Positions 26,093-33,971 of a DNA stretch of 64,000 nucleotides are shown piece by piece. Made by a program: the position numbers and the translations under genes. Position 1 is the stretch's first letter. Every line of letters starts with the position of its first letter. The notes below the pieces were generated by a model that saw nothing but the letters and a program-made list of their open reading frames with translations, made no database searches and had not been told where the DNA came from. This DNA is from Oceanospirillum sp048268485 (GTDB lineage: Bacteria > Pseudomonadota > Gammaproteobacteria > Pseudomonadales > Halomonadaceae), in assembly GCA_048268485.1 (NCBI GenBank), contig JBLWVL010000012.1:27614-91613 (forward strand). The letters run 5' to 3'.

Positions 26093-26106
26093 CATACAAC
26101 CGTTTG
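26093..26106. promoter_or_regulatory. PsrA-like box 1 upstream of fadB
   Basis: CATAC-AACC-GTTTG, nine of ten consensus positions with the same 4-nt spacer as the perfect psrA box. PsrA controls fadBA in pseudomonads, so repression of this operon by the psrA product is likely. Confidence 0.6.
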
Positions 26107-26303
26107 AATATGGAATTACAATGCGTCAAAAATGAGAAACTGTCAAACCCTTTATAGGTTAAAAACTCATTTTTAGCGCGACCTGAAAGTCATAAAAACA
26201 AGGTAAAGACAGGAGAATACGGATAGTTTCTGTTTAAAACCCTGTAATAAAGAGTTTTAAGGTTTCAGGAAAGCCAGGGAAACGAAAGGAGCACGAAAAG
26301 AAA

Positions 26304-26321
26304 GCCTGATACCTTTCAGGC
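26304..26321. repeat. Small dispersed hairpin
   Basis: GCCTGA-TACCTT-TCAGGC, identical to 3224-3241 except for one loop base. Possibly a short intergenic repeat family. Confidence 0.35.
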
Positions 26322-26365
26322 CAGACAAAACTACAGGATTTTGAATTGAGAAATTGTGGACATAA

Positions 26366-26397
26366 AAAAACCCGCTTTCCGTAGAAAGCGGGTTTTT
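26366..26397 (-). terminator. Terminator of tRNA-Asn
   Basis: AAAAACCCGCTTTC (26366-26379), loop CGTA, GAAAGCGGGTTTTT (26384-26397); leftward U-tract of seven. It begins 7 nt past the tRNA end. Confidence 0.88.
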
Positions 26398-26403
26398 CGA
26401 ATT

Positions 26404-26479
26404 TGGCTCCCCGAGCAGGACTCGAACCTGCGACCAATAGATTAACAGTCTACTGCTCTACCAACTGAGCTATCAGGGA
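26404..26479 (-). tRNA. tRNA-Asn (anticodon GTT)
   Basis: A 76-nt cloverleaf on the minus strand: acceptor TCCCTGA pairs with TCGGGGA, D arm AGCTCAGTTGGTAGAGC, anticodon loop CTGTTAA with GTT, T arm GCAGGTTCGAACCTGC, and an encoded CCA end. It stands alone with its own terminator, immediately upstream of the divergent umuDC. Confidence 0.97.
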
Positions 26480-26619
26480 TCTCTCTGTTCAAGAGATGGG
26501 AGGCATTATATCTCTATCCTTATGAATTACAAGCATTTATTTAAAAAAATTTCAGTTTCTTCTCTGCATCCTAATAACCACTGCGTATACAGAGGTTTCC
26601 GATTACTCTCTGCATATTG

Positions 26620-26653
26620 CTGTATGTACAAACAATACTGTATATTTAACCAA
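26620..26653 (+). promoter_or_regulatory. LexA-like sites upstream of umuD
   Basis: CTGT-N8-ACAA (26620-26635) matches seven of eight key bases of the SOS box. A weaker CTGT-N8-CCAA follows at 26638-26653. The position, 61 nt before the umuD start, supports SOS control. Confidence 0.6.
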
Positions 26654-26695
26654 TAAAGAACTTTCCCTTCACAACCATCAAAACTGAGGTCGACT

Positions 26696-27127
26696 ATGTC
26701 TCTGCATTCGATTCAACCCGTGAGCATTGCAGACTCAAGCCGCCAGATCCCCCTGGCCAACAGTTGCGTGTCTGCAGGCTTTCCGTCACCCGCCGATGAT
26801 TACGTTGAACGCCATCTCGATCTGAATGACAAACTGATCCGCCATCCCTCAGCCACTTTTCTGATGAAGGTTGAGGGTGACTCCATGATCAATGCAGGCA
26901 TGCAGGACGGCGATCTGCTGATTGTTGATCGTGCCATCCAGCCCGCACCGGGGAAAATTGTGATTGCGGCCGTCAATGGCGAACTCACGGTAAAACGTCT
27001 GGCACTGCATCAGGGTTGCTACTGGCTGCAGCCGGAGAATCCAAAATACCGCCCGATTCCACTGGATGAATCTAACGACTGTTTTGTATGGGGCGTGGTT
27101 TCTCACATTATTCATCAATGCGCCTGA
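26696..27127 (+). CDS. umuD: UmuD, polymerase V accessory subunit
   Basis: SOS mutagenesis protein of the LexA/UmuD S24 peptidase family, 143 residues. RecA filaments trigger self-cleavage at Ala27-Gly28 (CVSAGFP) to give active UmuD'. The catalytic Ser63 (EGDSM) and Lys100 (LTVKR) are present. There is no DNA-binding domain, as expected. GAGGT precedes the ATG. umuC starts 9 nt after its stop, forming a two-gene operon behind LexA-like boxes. Confidence 0.94.
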   Translation: MSLHSIQPVSIADSSRQIPLANSCVSAGFPSPADDYVERHLDLNDKLIRHPSATFLMKVEGDSMINAGMQDGDLLIVDRAIQPAPGKIVIAAVNGELTVKRLALHQGCYWLQPENPKYRPIPLDESNDCFVWGVVSHIIHQCA

Positions 27128-27136
27128 TACCCTACT

Positions 27137-28396
27137 ATGAACTCCGGGAAAACAGAGCAGCCCCCCCTTTCAGGCAAAACACTAATCGCACTGGTGGACT
27201 GCAATAACTTTTATGCCAGCTGTGAGCGGGTTTTCGAACCTATCCTTTATGGCAAACCTATCGGTGTCCTATCGAATAATGATGGCTGTATTATCGCCCG
27301 CTCCAATGAGCTGAAAGCTCTGAATATCGAAATGGGTACACCCGCCTTTCAGGTTTATCCCCACGTTAAACGTCTTGGCATCACCCTTCGCTCATCAAAC
27401 TATGCGCTATACGGGGATATGTCAGCCCGTGTAATGCAGGTACTGACAGAACTAAGCCCCAGCGTTGAGCGCTACTCCATCGACGAGGCTTTTGTTGATC
27501 TCACTGGTATGAATGAGCAGAGTTCAGATTTTTGTCGGCAACTGGCCGCAACGGTTCCGCGCTATACCGGCATTCCGGTTTCCGTAGGTGCTGCACCCAG
27601 TAAAACACTGGCTAAGATCGCTAACCATCTTGCTAAAAAACAGCCCGGCAGAAATAGCGTTTGTATATTTCAGGAGGCCGATGATATCGAGCTGCTTCAA
27701 TGGCTGAAAAAGCTTCCCGTGGAAGAGATCTGGGGAATAGGCAAGCGCCTGGGACAAAAACTGCGCCTTAAAGGCATAGAAACCGCCATGGATCTTCGCG
27801 AAGCGAACCCACAACAACTAAAGAAGAACTTCAGCATTCTGGTGGCCAGAACCCAGATGGAGCTTCAGGGTACGCCCTGTATCCACCTGGATGAAGCACC
27901 GGAACCCAAGCAGAGCATCATGTGCTCCCGCTCCTTCAGTACATCCACCAACAGCCTGAATGATCTTAAGGCTGCTATTCGCTTTCATTGCCAAAATGCC
28001 TGCGAAAAGCTACGCGGGCAAAACAGTCTGGCTCAGGCAGTACTGGTAACCGTACGCTCCCGCTCAGAACGTTTTAACGGACGAGCCTACGACGCCTCGG
28101 CCATCGCCCTGCCTCAGGCCACAGATGACACCCAGCAGATACTGCATACTGCTCAGCAGCAACTGGAGAGCATTTATCAGCCCGGTATGCGTTACCATAA
28201 AGCAGGGGTTATACTGCTGGATCTGATTCCCTGGCGGCCAATGCAGCTGGGGTTACTGGAGAGTGAACAGATCGCTTTGAAAGAAAATGGCAAAAAAAAC
28301 CAGCAACTGATGCAAACACTCGATCAGCTGAACCATAAGATGGGGCGTCATACCGTGGCCTTTGGTCTACCGTGGAAGATGCCCGCTGGCAGATGA
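27137..28396 (+). CDS. umuC: UmuC, Y-family DNA polymerase V catalytic subunit
   Basis: Error-prone translesion polymerase, 419 residues. The first catalytic motif ALVDCNNFYASCERVFEP (about 13-30) and the second RYSIDEAFVDLTG (about 115-127) supply the metal-binding acidic residues. The thumb and little-finger region has PVEEIWGIGKRLGQKL and MCSRSFST. It is the second gene of umuDC. No strong ribosome site is visible, which suggests coupling to umuD translation. The gene is full length. Confidence 0.95.
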   Translation: MNSGKTEQPPLSGKTLIALVDCNNFYASCERVFEPILYGKPIGVLSNNDGCIIARSNELKALNIEMGTPAFQVYPHVKRLGITLRSSNYALYGDMSARVMQVLTELSPSVERYSIDEAFVDLTGMNEQSSDFCRQLAATVPRYTGIPVSVGAAPSKTLAKIANHLAKKQPGRNSVCIFQEADDIELLQWLKKLPVEEIWGIGKRLGQKLRLKGIETAMDLREANPQQLKKNFSILVARTQMELQGTPCIHLDEAPEPKQSIMCSRSFSTSTNSLNDLKAAIRFHCQNACEKLRGQNSLAQAVLVTVRSRSERFNGRAYDASAIALPQATDDTQQILHTAQQQLESIYQPGMRYHKAGVILLDLIPWRPMQLGLLESEQIALKENGKKNQQLMQTLDQLNHKMGRHTVAFGLPWKMPAGR

Positions 28397-28487
28397 AAAT
28401 GGCCCATAGGTCACCTCGTTATACCACCTGCTGGAGTGAAATACCCAGGGTAAAAGCGCGCTAAAGAGAGGATTAACAGCCTCTTAT

Positions 28488-29024
28488 CTAAGCAATCCGA
28501 ATCAGAGGCAGCTCGCCATCAAAGTCCGGCAACAACCAGATCTGCTCGAAAGGGTAATCCGTTTCATCAAAACTCATGGCCACATTCAACAACTCAGAAC
28601 GGGTCCAGATCGGACTGACATTACGAATTACCAGCCAGACCCGATCAGAGTCATAGTGCTTCTGCGCCTTACTGTGCAGCAGGCGTAATAGGGCCGCTTG
28701 CAAGCGATCACAGGGATCTATAGCGACCAGTTCAGACAGATAAAGCCAAAGCAGATCGGTATTTCCCCTGTCCCGCACATGTTTTGCCTCCTCAGCAGTC
28801 GCATAAAGATGAGCGATTTCAAGATCCAGAGGTTTACCCTGAAAATAGCAGGAGATATCCGGTTTCGCAGGCTCGTTATGCCAGATATGACGCATCGGCT
28901 CGTTATAGTCCTGCTCATAGCGACGCATAAAAAGACGTGCTGCATCCCGCTCCAGCAAACGCTTTTCGAGATCTGAATGACTGACCGGAGAACCGGTTTG
29001 AGTATGACGAGGGTCTGATGTCAT
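28488..29024 (-). CDS. Hypothetical protein, possible nuclease-like fold
   Basis: A 178-residue soluble protein. I recognise no named family. The N-terminal helix SDLEKRLLERDAARLFMRRYEQDY is followed by KPDISCYFQGKPLDLEIAHLY (about 54-74), whose spacing of acidic residues (PD then D-L-E) recalls PD-(D/E)XK nucleases but lacks the usual lysine; then RVWLVIRNVSPIW and a hydrophobic C-terminal IWLLPDF strand. It is convergent with umuC and lies between umuDC and tRNA-Pro. No clear ribosome site precedes the ATG. Confidence 0.55.
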   Translation of the reverse strand: MTSDPRHTQTGSPVSHSDLEKRLLERDAARLFMRRYEQDYNEPMRHIWHNEPAKPDISCYFQGKPLDLEIAHLYATAEEAKHVRDRGNTDLLWLYLSELVAIDPCDRLQAALLRLLHSKAQKHYDSDRVWLVIRNVSPIWTRSELLNVAMSFDETDYPFEQIWLLPDFDGELPLIRIA

Positions 29025-29103
29025 GGGGACTCATGCAGGTTGACAACTAAGAAGGATACTTTTGATTTTATAGCGCAACAGAAGACAGTAAAACCTGCAG
29101 ACA

Positions 29104-29134
29104 TAAAAAAACGGCATCTCAATTGAGACACCGT
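29104..29134 (-). terminator. Terminator of tRNA-Pro
   Basis: ACGGCATCTC (29111-29120), loop AATT, GAGACACCGT (29125-29134), with two mismatched positions in the stem and a leftward U-tract of seven. Confidence 0.65.
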
Positions 29135-29149
29135 TCTTTAAGAGTTAAT

Positions 29150-29226
29150 TGGTCGGGACGAGAGGATTCGAACCTCCGACCCCTACAACCCCATTGTAGT
29201 GCGCTACCAGGCTGCGCTACGTCCCG
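29150..29226 (-). tRNA. tRNA-Pro (anticodon GGG)
   Basis: A 77-nt cloverleaf on the minus strand: starts CGGGACGTAGCGCAG, anticodon stem CTACA/TGTAG around loop ATGGGGT (anticodon GGG), T arm GGAGGTTCGAATCCTC and an encoded CCA end. It lies downstream of ihfA, as in related gammaproteobacteria, but without an intervening MerR-type gene. Confidence 0.96.
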
Positions 29227-29322
29227 AACCTGAGGCACATTATACAAAGGAGGCACCGTTTTGCCAAATAAATTTTACTATGCAATCAAGTAGTTAGCTT
29301 TTTAAAACCGGCAAGCACAAAA

Positions 29323-29351
29323 AACCCAAATCAATAAAACTGATTTGGGTT
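29323..29351 (-). terminator. Terminator of ihfA
   Basis: AACCCAAATCA (29323-29333), 7-nt loop, TGATTTGGGTT (29341-29351); leftward U-tract. It ends the long translation-gene cluster. Confidence 0.82.
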
Positions 29352-29381
29352 ATAGGGCTGGTTATCTGGCGTTAACAGCTG

Positions 29382-29693
29382 CTACTGGCTCTGATATTCA
29401 GGATCATCAAAGCTTTCGACACGGGATTTCAGTTTCTGCCCCGGACGAAAAGTCACCACACGACGAGCCGAGATAGGAATCTCTTCTCCCGTTTTAGGGT
29501 TTCTTCCAGGACGTTCACGCTTATCTCTAAGGTCAAAGTTACCAAAGCCAGAAAGCTTAACCTGCTCATTATCTTTCAGGCATTCACGAATTTCTTCAAA
29601 GAACAGCTCAACCATGTCCTTTGCTTCACGCTTGGTAAGACCCAGTTCAAGATATAGCTTTTCTGCCATTTCCGCTTTAGTTAACGCAGACAT
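29382..29693 (-). CDS. ihfA: Integration host factor alpha subunit
   Basis: DNA-bending nucleoid protein that pairs with IhfB; 103 residues. It has the N-terminal helices TKAEMAEKLYLELGLTKREAKDM, the KLSGFGNF turn and the DNA-intercalating arm RPGRNPKTGEEIPISARRVVTF (about 62-83) that carries the conserved Pro. Its start lies 5 nt past the pheT stop with AGGAG inside the pheT end, so it is the last gene of the pheST-ihfA unit. Confidence 0.97.
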   Translation of the reverse strand: MSALTKAEMAEKLYLELGLTKREAKDMVELFFEEIRECLKDNEQVKLSGFGNFDLRDKRERPGRNPKTGEEIPISARRVVTFRPGQKLKSRVESFDDPEYQSQ

Positions 29694-29698
29694 CTCTA

Positions 29699-32074
29699 TC
29701 AGCTCCTCAGGCTTGCACCAAACTGCTCCTGTGCTGCGGATACAATCTGGTCGACAAGGCTATTAATTTCCTCGTCATTTAGAGTGCGCGAAGCATGCTG
29801 CCACGTCAAGCCCAAAGCGACACTTTTTCGTTGTTCTTCAACACCTTTACCCTGATAAACATCGAATAAGCGCAGCTCTTTCAGCCATTCACCAGCCTTA
29901 TCCCGCACTGCAGCCATCAGGTGTGCAACCGGCGTTTTTTCATCAACGATAAAAGCCAGATCGCGACGCACATCAGGATACTTGGACAGGGAATCAAACT
30001 TCGCCACGTTACCGGACTGCAGTACCGCCTGTTTGATTTCAAACACGTAAACACTACCTTTCAAGCCCAGCTCTTTCTGCACGGACGGGTGCAGGGCACC
30101 GATAAAGCCAATCGTTTCACCATTACGCCGAATCTGAGCAGTCTGTCCCGGGTGCAACGCGGGATGCTGTGCTGGCTCAAAGCTGACTTCAGCCAGAATA
30201 CCGCTGTCATCCAGCAGCGCTTCCAGATCACCTTTCAGATCAAAGAAGTCCATCGGCTTGGCATCACCGGTCCAGCCTTCCGGCTCACGGCTACCGGTTG
30301 CGATAACCGCTACCATAGGATCCTGAACCATCTCTTCACCCTGCTGGATGAAGCACTGGCCACTCTCAAACAGACGGATACGCCCCTGCTGACGATTCTG
30401 GTTGTACTGCACCGCTTTCGCAAGACCGGCAATCAGCGTAGTACGCATCACGGACAAATCGGCAGAGATCGGGTTCGCCAATGCGATCGGAGCATTCTCC
30501 GGATCAAACAGTTTAGACAGACCTGGCTCGATAAAGCTGAAGGTGATCGCTTCCTGATAACCTCGGGCTGCCAGAGACTGACGGATCTGACGGATCGGTT
30601 TGATCGCCTCCGGCTTAGCTTCGATACCCAGCGCCATGGTCGGGCTTTTAACCGGCAGATTGTCATAACCATAAACACGAGCCACTTCCTCGATCAGGTC
30701 GGCTTCGATGCTGATATCAAAACGGTAGCTCGGTACGGCCGCACGCCAATCGTTACCTTCTTTAGTCAGCTGAAGACCCAGACGGGTCAGGATATCTTCA
30801 ACTTTCTCAGCTGGCATTTCCATGGCCAGCATCTGATTCAGACGCTCGGCACGCAGTACCACGTCGTTACGGACCGGCAACTTGCTCTCTTCAACCGCTT
30901 CAACCACGGGACCAGCTTCACCACCCACAATATCCAGCAGCAGTGCAGTTGCACGCTCCATGGCACGCGCCTGCAGCGTGAAATCCACACCACGCTCATA
31001 GCGGTGAGATGAATCGGTATGCAAGCCATAAGAACGGGCACGACCAGCAATAGAGATCGGCTCGAAGAAAGCACATTCAAGGAAGATATCAGACGTCTCG
31101 TCCGTTACCTTAGTCTGCTCACCGCCCATGATACCCGCCATCGCAACGGCTTTTTCATGATCCGCAACCACCAGCGTATCAGCGTTCAGCTTAACCTCAG
31201 AGCCATCCAGCAGCTGCAGGGCTTCATCCTGCTCTGCCAGGCGCACCTTGATACCGCCGGACAGTTTTGCCAGATCGAAAGCATGCATCGGCTGACCCAA
31301 CTCCATCAGGACAAAGTTGGTGACATCAACCACAGGGTCGATGGCACGCACGCCACTACGACGCAACTTCTCAACCATCCATAGCGGCGTGGTCGCGGTT
31401 GGGTTAATGCCCTTGATCACACGACCCAGATAGCGTGGACATGCATCACTGTTGATCAGCTCAACCGGGAAAGTTTCTGAAACAGTTGCAGGTACTGCCG
31501 CTACGTCCGGCACGTTAACAGGAGTCTGGGTCAGCACACCCACTTCACGGGCCAAACCTGCAAGGCTCAGACAGTCACTGCGGTTTGGCGTCAGGTCCAC
31601 CTCGATGATGGTGTCATCCAGGTTCAGGTATTCGCGCAGATCGGTCCCCACAGGGGCATCTGCCGCCAGTTCCATGATGCCGCCATGATCGTCGGAAATA
31701 CCCAACTCATCTTCAGCACACAACATGCCAAAAGACTCTACCTGGCGTAACTTGGCTTTTTTGATTTTAAAGCCACCCGGCAGAACCGCGCCAACTTTAG
31801 CAAAACCGGTTTTCAGGCCAGCGCGGGCATTCGCCGCACCACACACAACCTGGAAGGTTTCGGAGCCATCAGATACTGAGCAAACCTGCAGTTTGTCAGC
31901 ATTAGGATGTTGTTCGGCGCTGATAATTTCGCCAACGACAACACCGGAAAAATCTTTGGCAGCTTTCTCAACGCCATCAACTTCCAGACCGGACAGGGAA
32001 AGCAAACTTTCCAGCTCATCCGTTGTGATGGATGGGTTTACCCACTCACGGAGCCACTGTTCACTGAATTTCAT
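29699..32074 (-). CDS. pheT: Phenylalanyl-tRNA synthetase beta subunit
   Basis: Large subunit of the (alpha-beta)2 synthetase, 791 residues. It opens with MKFSEQWLREWVNP, has the EMAP-like tRNA-binding domain (about 39-150, VVGEIISAEQHPNADKLQVC), B3/B4 editing domains with RYLGRVI, the B5 region (EVARVYGYDNLP) and a C-terminal ferredoxin-like FDX-ACB domain (SKYPDVRRDLAF). The AGGAAAG site fixes the start at 32074; 13 upstream in-frame codons lack similarity. It is co-transcribed with pheS and ihfA. Confidence 0.96.
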   Translation of the reverse strand: MKFSEQWLREWVNPSITTDELESLLSLSGLEVDGVEKAAKDFSGVVVGEIISAEQHPNADKLQVCSVSDGSETFQVVCGAANARAGLKTGFAKVGAVLPGGFKIKKAKLRQVESFGMLCAEDELGISDDHGGIMELAADAPVGTDLREYLNLDDTIIEVDLTPNRSDCLSLAGLAREVGVLTQTPVNVPDVAAVPATVSETFPVELINSDACPRYLGRVIKGINPTATTPLWMVEKLRRSGVRAIDPVVDVTNFVLMELGQPMHAFDLAKLSGGIKVRLAEQDEALQLLDGSEVKLNADTLVVADHEKAVAMAGIMGGEQTKVTDETSDIFLECAFFEPISIAGRARSYGLHTDSSHRYERGVDFTLQARAMERATALLLDIVGGEAGPVVEAVEESKLPVRNDVVLRAERLNQMLAMEMPAEKVEDILTRLGLQLTKEGNDWRAAVPSYRFDISIEADLIEEVARVYGYDNLPVKSPTMALGIEAKPEAIKPIRQIRQSLAARGYQEAITFSFIEPGLSKLFDPENAPIALANPISADLSVMRTTLIAGLAKAVQYNQNRQQGRIRLFESGQCFIQQGEEMVQDPMVAVIATGSREPEGWTGDAKPMDFFDLKGDLEALLDDSGILAEVSFEPAQHPALHPGQTAQIRRNGETIGFIGALHPSVQKELGLKGSVYVFEIKQAVLQSGNVAKFDSLSKYPDVRRDLAFIVDEKTPVAHLMAAVRDKAGEWLKELRLFDVYQGKGVEEQRKSVALGLTWQHASRTLNDEEINSLVDQIVSAAQEQFGASLRS

Positions 32075-32177
32075 TGTTCTTTCCTGAATCTTGTTTCTTG
32101 CAACTACTGCCACAGCCGGGAAGCTGTCAGACAGTGAACCCTTCTTTAAAAACCACCCTGATTAGGACAGCAGCGTA

Positions 32178-33161
32178 TTAACGCAGCTGACTCAGGAAAC
32201 GCAGGTCGTTATCAAAGAACAGACGCAGATCATTTACGCCATAGCGCAACATCGCCAGACGCTCAACCCCCATACCGAAGGCAAAACCTGTGTACTCTTC
32301 CGGATCAATACCGGAGTACTCAAACACTTTCGGGTGAACCATGCCGCAACCGAGAACTTCCAACCACTTACCATCACCGCGGTCGATATCCACTTCGATG
32401 GACGGCTCAGTGAACGGAAAGTAAGAAGGACGAAAACGCACTTTCACATTATCTTCAAAGAAGGCTTTCAGGAACTGTTCCAGAATACCTTTCAGGTCAG
32501 CAAAGCTGATGTTCTTGTCGACCAGAAGGCCCTCAACCTGATGAAACATCGGGGAGTGCGTCTGATCAGAATCACAACGATAAACACGGCCAGGGCAGAT
32601 AATACGAATCGGAGGCTTGTCCGTTTCCATGGTACGCACCTGAACCGGAGAAGTGTGGGTACGCAGAACGGTGTTCGCATTGAAATAGAAGGTATCGTGC
32701 ATCGCGCGCGCAGGATGGTGCGCCGGAATGTTCAGGGCTTCAAAGTTGTGATAATCGTCTTCGATCTCAGGGCCTTCAGCCACGCTGAAACCGATAGAAC
32801 CAAAGAAATCTTCAATACGCTGAATAGTTTTGGTCACAGGGTGCAGGCCACCAACGGACTGACCACGACCAGGCAAGGTAACATCCAGGGTTTCTGCCGC
32901 CAGCTTAGCTTGCAGCTGAGCTGTTTCAATATCTGCTTTACGGGCGTTCAGGTCCTGCAGCAAAGCATCTTTTGCTTTGTTGATCTCATCACCAGCTTTA
33001 GGACGCTCTTCCGGTGAGAGCTTGCCCAGACCTTTCAGCAGCTGGGTCACTTCACCTTTTTTACCTAAATATTGAACTCGGATCTGATCCAGTGCCTGTG
33101 CATCACTCGCTTCAGCGATGGCAGAACGGGCCTGATCTACTAGGGTTGCAAGATTTTCCAT
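32178..33161 (-). CDS. pheS: Phenylalanyl-tRNA synthetase alpha subunit
   Basis: Catalytic class II subunit, 327 residues. An N-terminal coiled-coil arm (about 1-85) contacts tRNA. The core has motif 2 KVRFRPSYFPFTEPS, GCGMVHPKVF and motif 3 GFAFGMGVERLAML. It follows rplT after a spacer containing a strong hairpin with a U-tract, so expression may be set by attenuation as in E. coli pheST. pheT starts 103 nt downstream. Confidence 0.97.
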   Translation of the reverse strand: MENLATLVDQARSAIAEASDAQALDQIRVQYLGKKGEVTQLLKGLGKLSPEERPKAGDEINKAKDALLQDLNARKADIETAQLQAKLAAETLDVTLPGRGQSVGGLHPVTKTIQRIEDFFGSIGFSVAEGPEIEDDYHNFEALNIPAHHPARAMHDTFYFNANTVLRTHTSPVQVRTMETDKPPIRIICPGRVYRCDSDQTHSPMFHQVEGLLVDKNISFADLKGILEQFLKAFFEDNVKVRFRPSYFPFTEPSIEVDIDRGDGKWLEVLGCGMVHPKVFEYSGIDPEEYTGFAFGMGVERLAMLRYGVNDLRLFFDNDLRFLSQLR

Positions 33162-33182
33162 CGTCTGTGGGCTCCAAATAAA

Positions 33183-33216
33183 AATAGGGGAAGACGTTAG
33201 CGCCTTCCCCTATTTA
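33183..33216 (-). terminator. Attenuator/terminator between rplT and pheS
   Basis: AAATAGGGGAAG (33183-33194) and CTTCCCCTATTT (33205-33216) form a perfect 12-bp stem followed leftward by five U residues. It lies in the pheS leader. A second hairpin CTCCAC-CTTA-GTGGAG is at 33255-33270. Confidence 0.8.
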
Positions 33217-33247
33217 AGACTCATGCATAAGCACAGTCATCATCATT
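33215..33247 (-). CDS. Possible 10-residue leader peptide in the pheS leader
   Basis: Reading leftward from 33247, the ORF encodes MMMTVLMHES and its stop codon falls at the base of the attenuator stem (33205-33216). A GGAG lies 8 nt upstream of the first ATG. The geometry is that of a leader peptide, but there are no Phe codons, unlike E. coli pheM, so a classical Phe-sensing mechanism is not supported. Confidence 0.25.
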
Positions 33248-33283
33248 ACCCCTTCTCCACCTTAGTGGAGCCGGGAAACGATC

Positions 33284-33640
33284 TTAAGCTAGCGCTGCTT
33301 TCGCTTTTTCAACGATGGCAGCAAAAACCGCTTTCTCGTGAACAGCTAAATCAGCCAGCACCTTACGGTCGATTTCAACGTTGGCTTTTTTCAGGCCAGC
33401 AATGAAACGGCTGTAAGATAAACCGTTGATGCGCGCACCAGCATTGATACGTGCAATCCACAGAGCGCGGAACTGACGTTTACGCTGACGACGGTCACGG
33501 TAAGCATACTGACCTGCTTTAATAACCGCTTGCTTAGCTACGCGGAATACACGGCTACGAGCACCGTAGTAACCTTTAGCTTGCTTAAGAACTTTCTTAT
33601 GACGACGACGCGCCACTACACCACGTTTTACGCGAGGCAT
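33284..33640 (-). CDS. rplT: Ribosomal protein L20
   Basis: 50S assembly protein, 118 residues, strongly basic. It has the typical start PRVKRGVVARRRHKKVLKQA and central RDRRQRKRQFRALWIARINA. In E. coli, L20 represses its own operon by binding the rpmI leader. It follows rpmI by 29 nt. Confidence 0.98.
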   Translation of the reverse strand: MPRVKRGVVARRRHKKVLKQAKGYYGARSRVFRVAKQAVIKAGQYAYRDRRQRKRQFRALWIARINAGARINGLSYSRFIAGLKKANVEIDRKVLADLAVHEKAVFAAIVEKAKAALA

Positions 33641-33669
33641 AACACTCTCCTGACTTTAGAATTCAAAAA

Positions 33670-33864
33670 TTACAGATTTGGCAGCATGCGTTTTACTAAC
33701 GCCTGATCCGCAGCATGCAGCTGCTTCATTGGGCGAAGCTGACGCTTACGCTTAGTCGATTTTTTGGTCAGGATGTGGCTACGGAAAGATTGCTTGTGCT
33801 TGATTCCGTTACCAGTCTTGCGAAAACGCTTTGCAGCGCCGCTGTTTGATTTGATTTTAGGCAT
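33670..33864 (-). CDS. rpmI: Ribosomal protein L35
   Basis: A 64-residue basic 50S protein beginning MPKIKSNSGAAKRF and ending QLRPMKQLHAADQALVKRM. GGAG lies 11 nt upstream of the ATG at 33864; the extra three codons of open frame upstream are not expected. The 107-nt gap after infC folds into a nested hairpin. Confidence 0.97.
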   Translation of the reverse strand: MPKIKSNSGAAKRFRKTGNGIKHKQSFRSHILTKKSTKRKRQLRPMKQLHAADQALVKRMLPNL

Positions 33865-33912
33865 TGTAAACAATACTCCGCATTCAAGTTTTTTTATCTG
33901 ATAAACAACACT

Positions 33913-33955
33913 AAGCCGCCAGGCCTGATAGCACAGCTATCAAGCAAGGCGGTTT
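33913..33955 (-). promoter_or_regulatory. Nested hairpin in the rpmI leader
   Basis: Outer stem CCGCC (33916-33920)/GGCGG (33948-33952), extended by A-T and G-U pairs, encloses TGATAGC (33926-33932)/GCTATCA (33936-33942). There is no U-tract, so it is more likely a translational control structure for the rpmI-rplT pair than a terminator. L20 binding is inferred from E. coli. Confidence 0.4.
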
Positions 33956-33971
33956 AAATATCGAACCAGGA

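Larger units (their letters stand above)
25938..26403 (-). promoter_or_regulatory. fadB upstream region
   Basis: 466 nt between fadB and tRNA-Asn. On the minus strand it carries a TTGACA hexamer near 26140-26145, the two PsrA-like boxes and the fadB leader. Further left of the tRNA are its terminator and a small hairpin (26304-26321). No gene is seen. Confidence 0.5.

Noticed and set aside
26234..26437. 67-codon minus-strand ORF near tRNA-Asn
   Set aside because: It runs through the tRNA 3' end and its terminator, so it is a by-product of RNA gene sequence.
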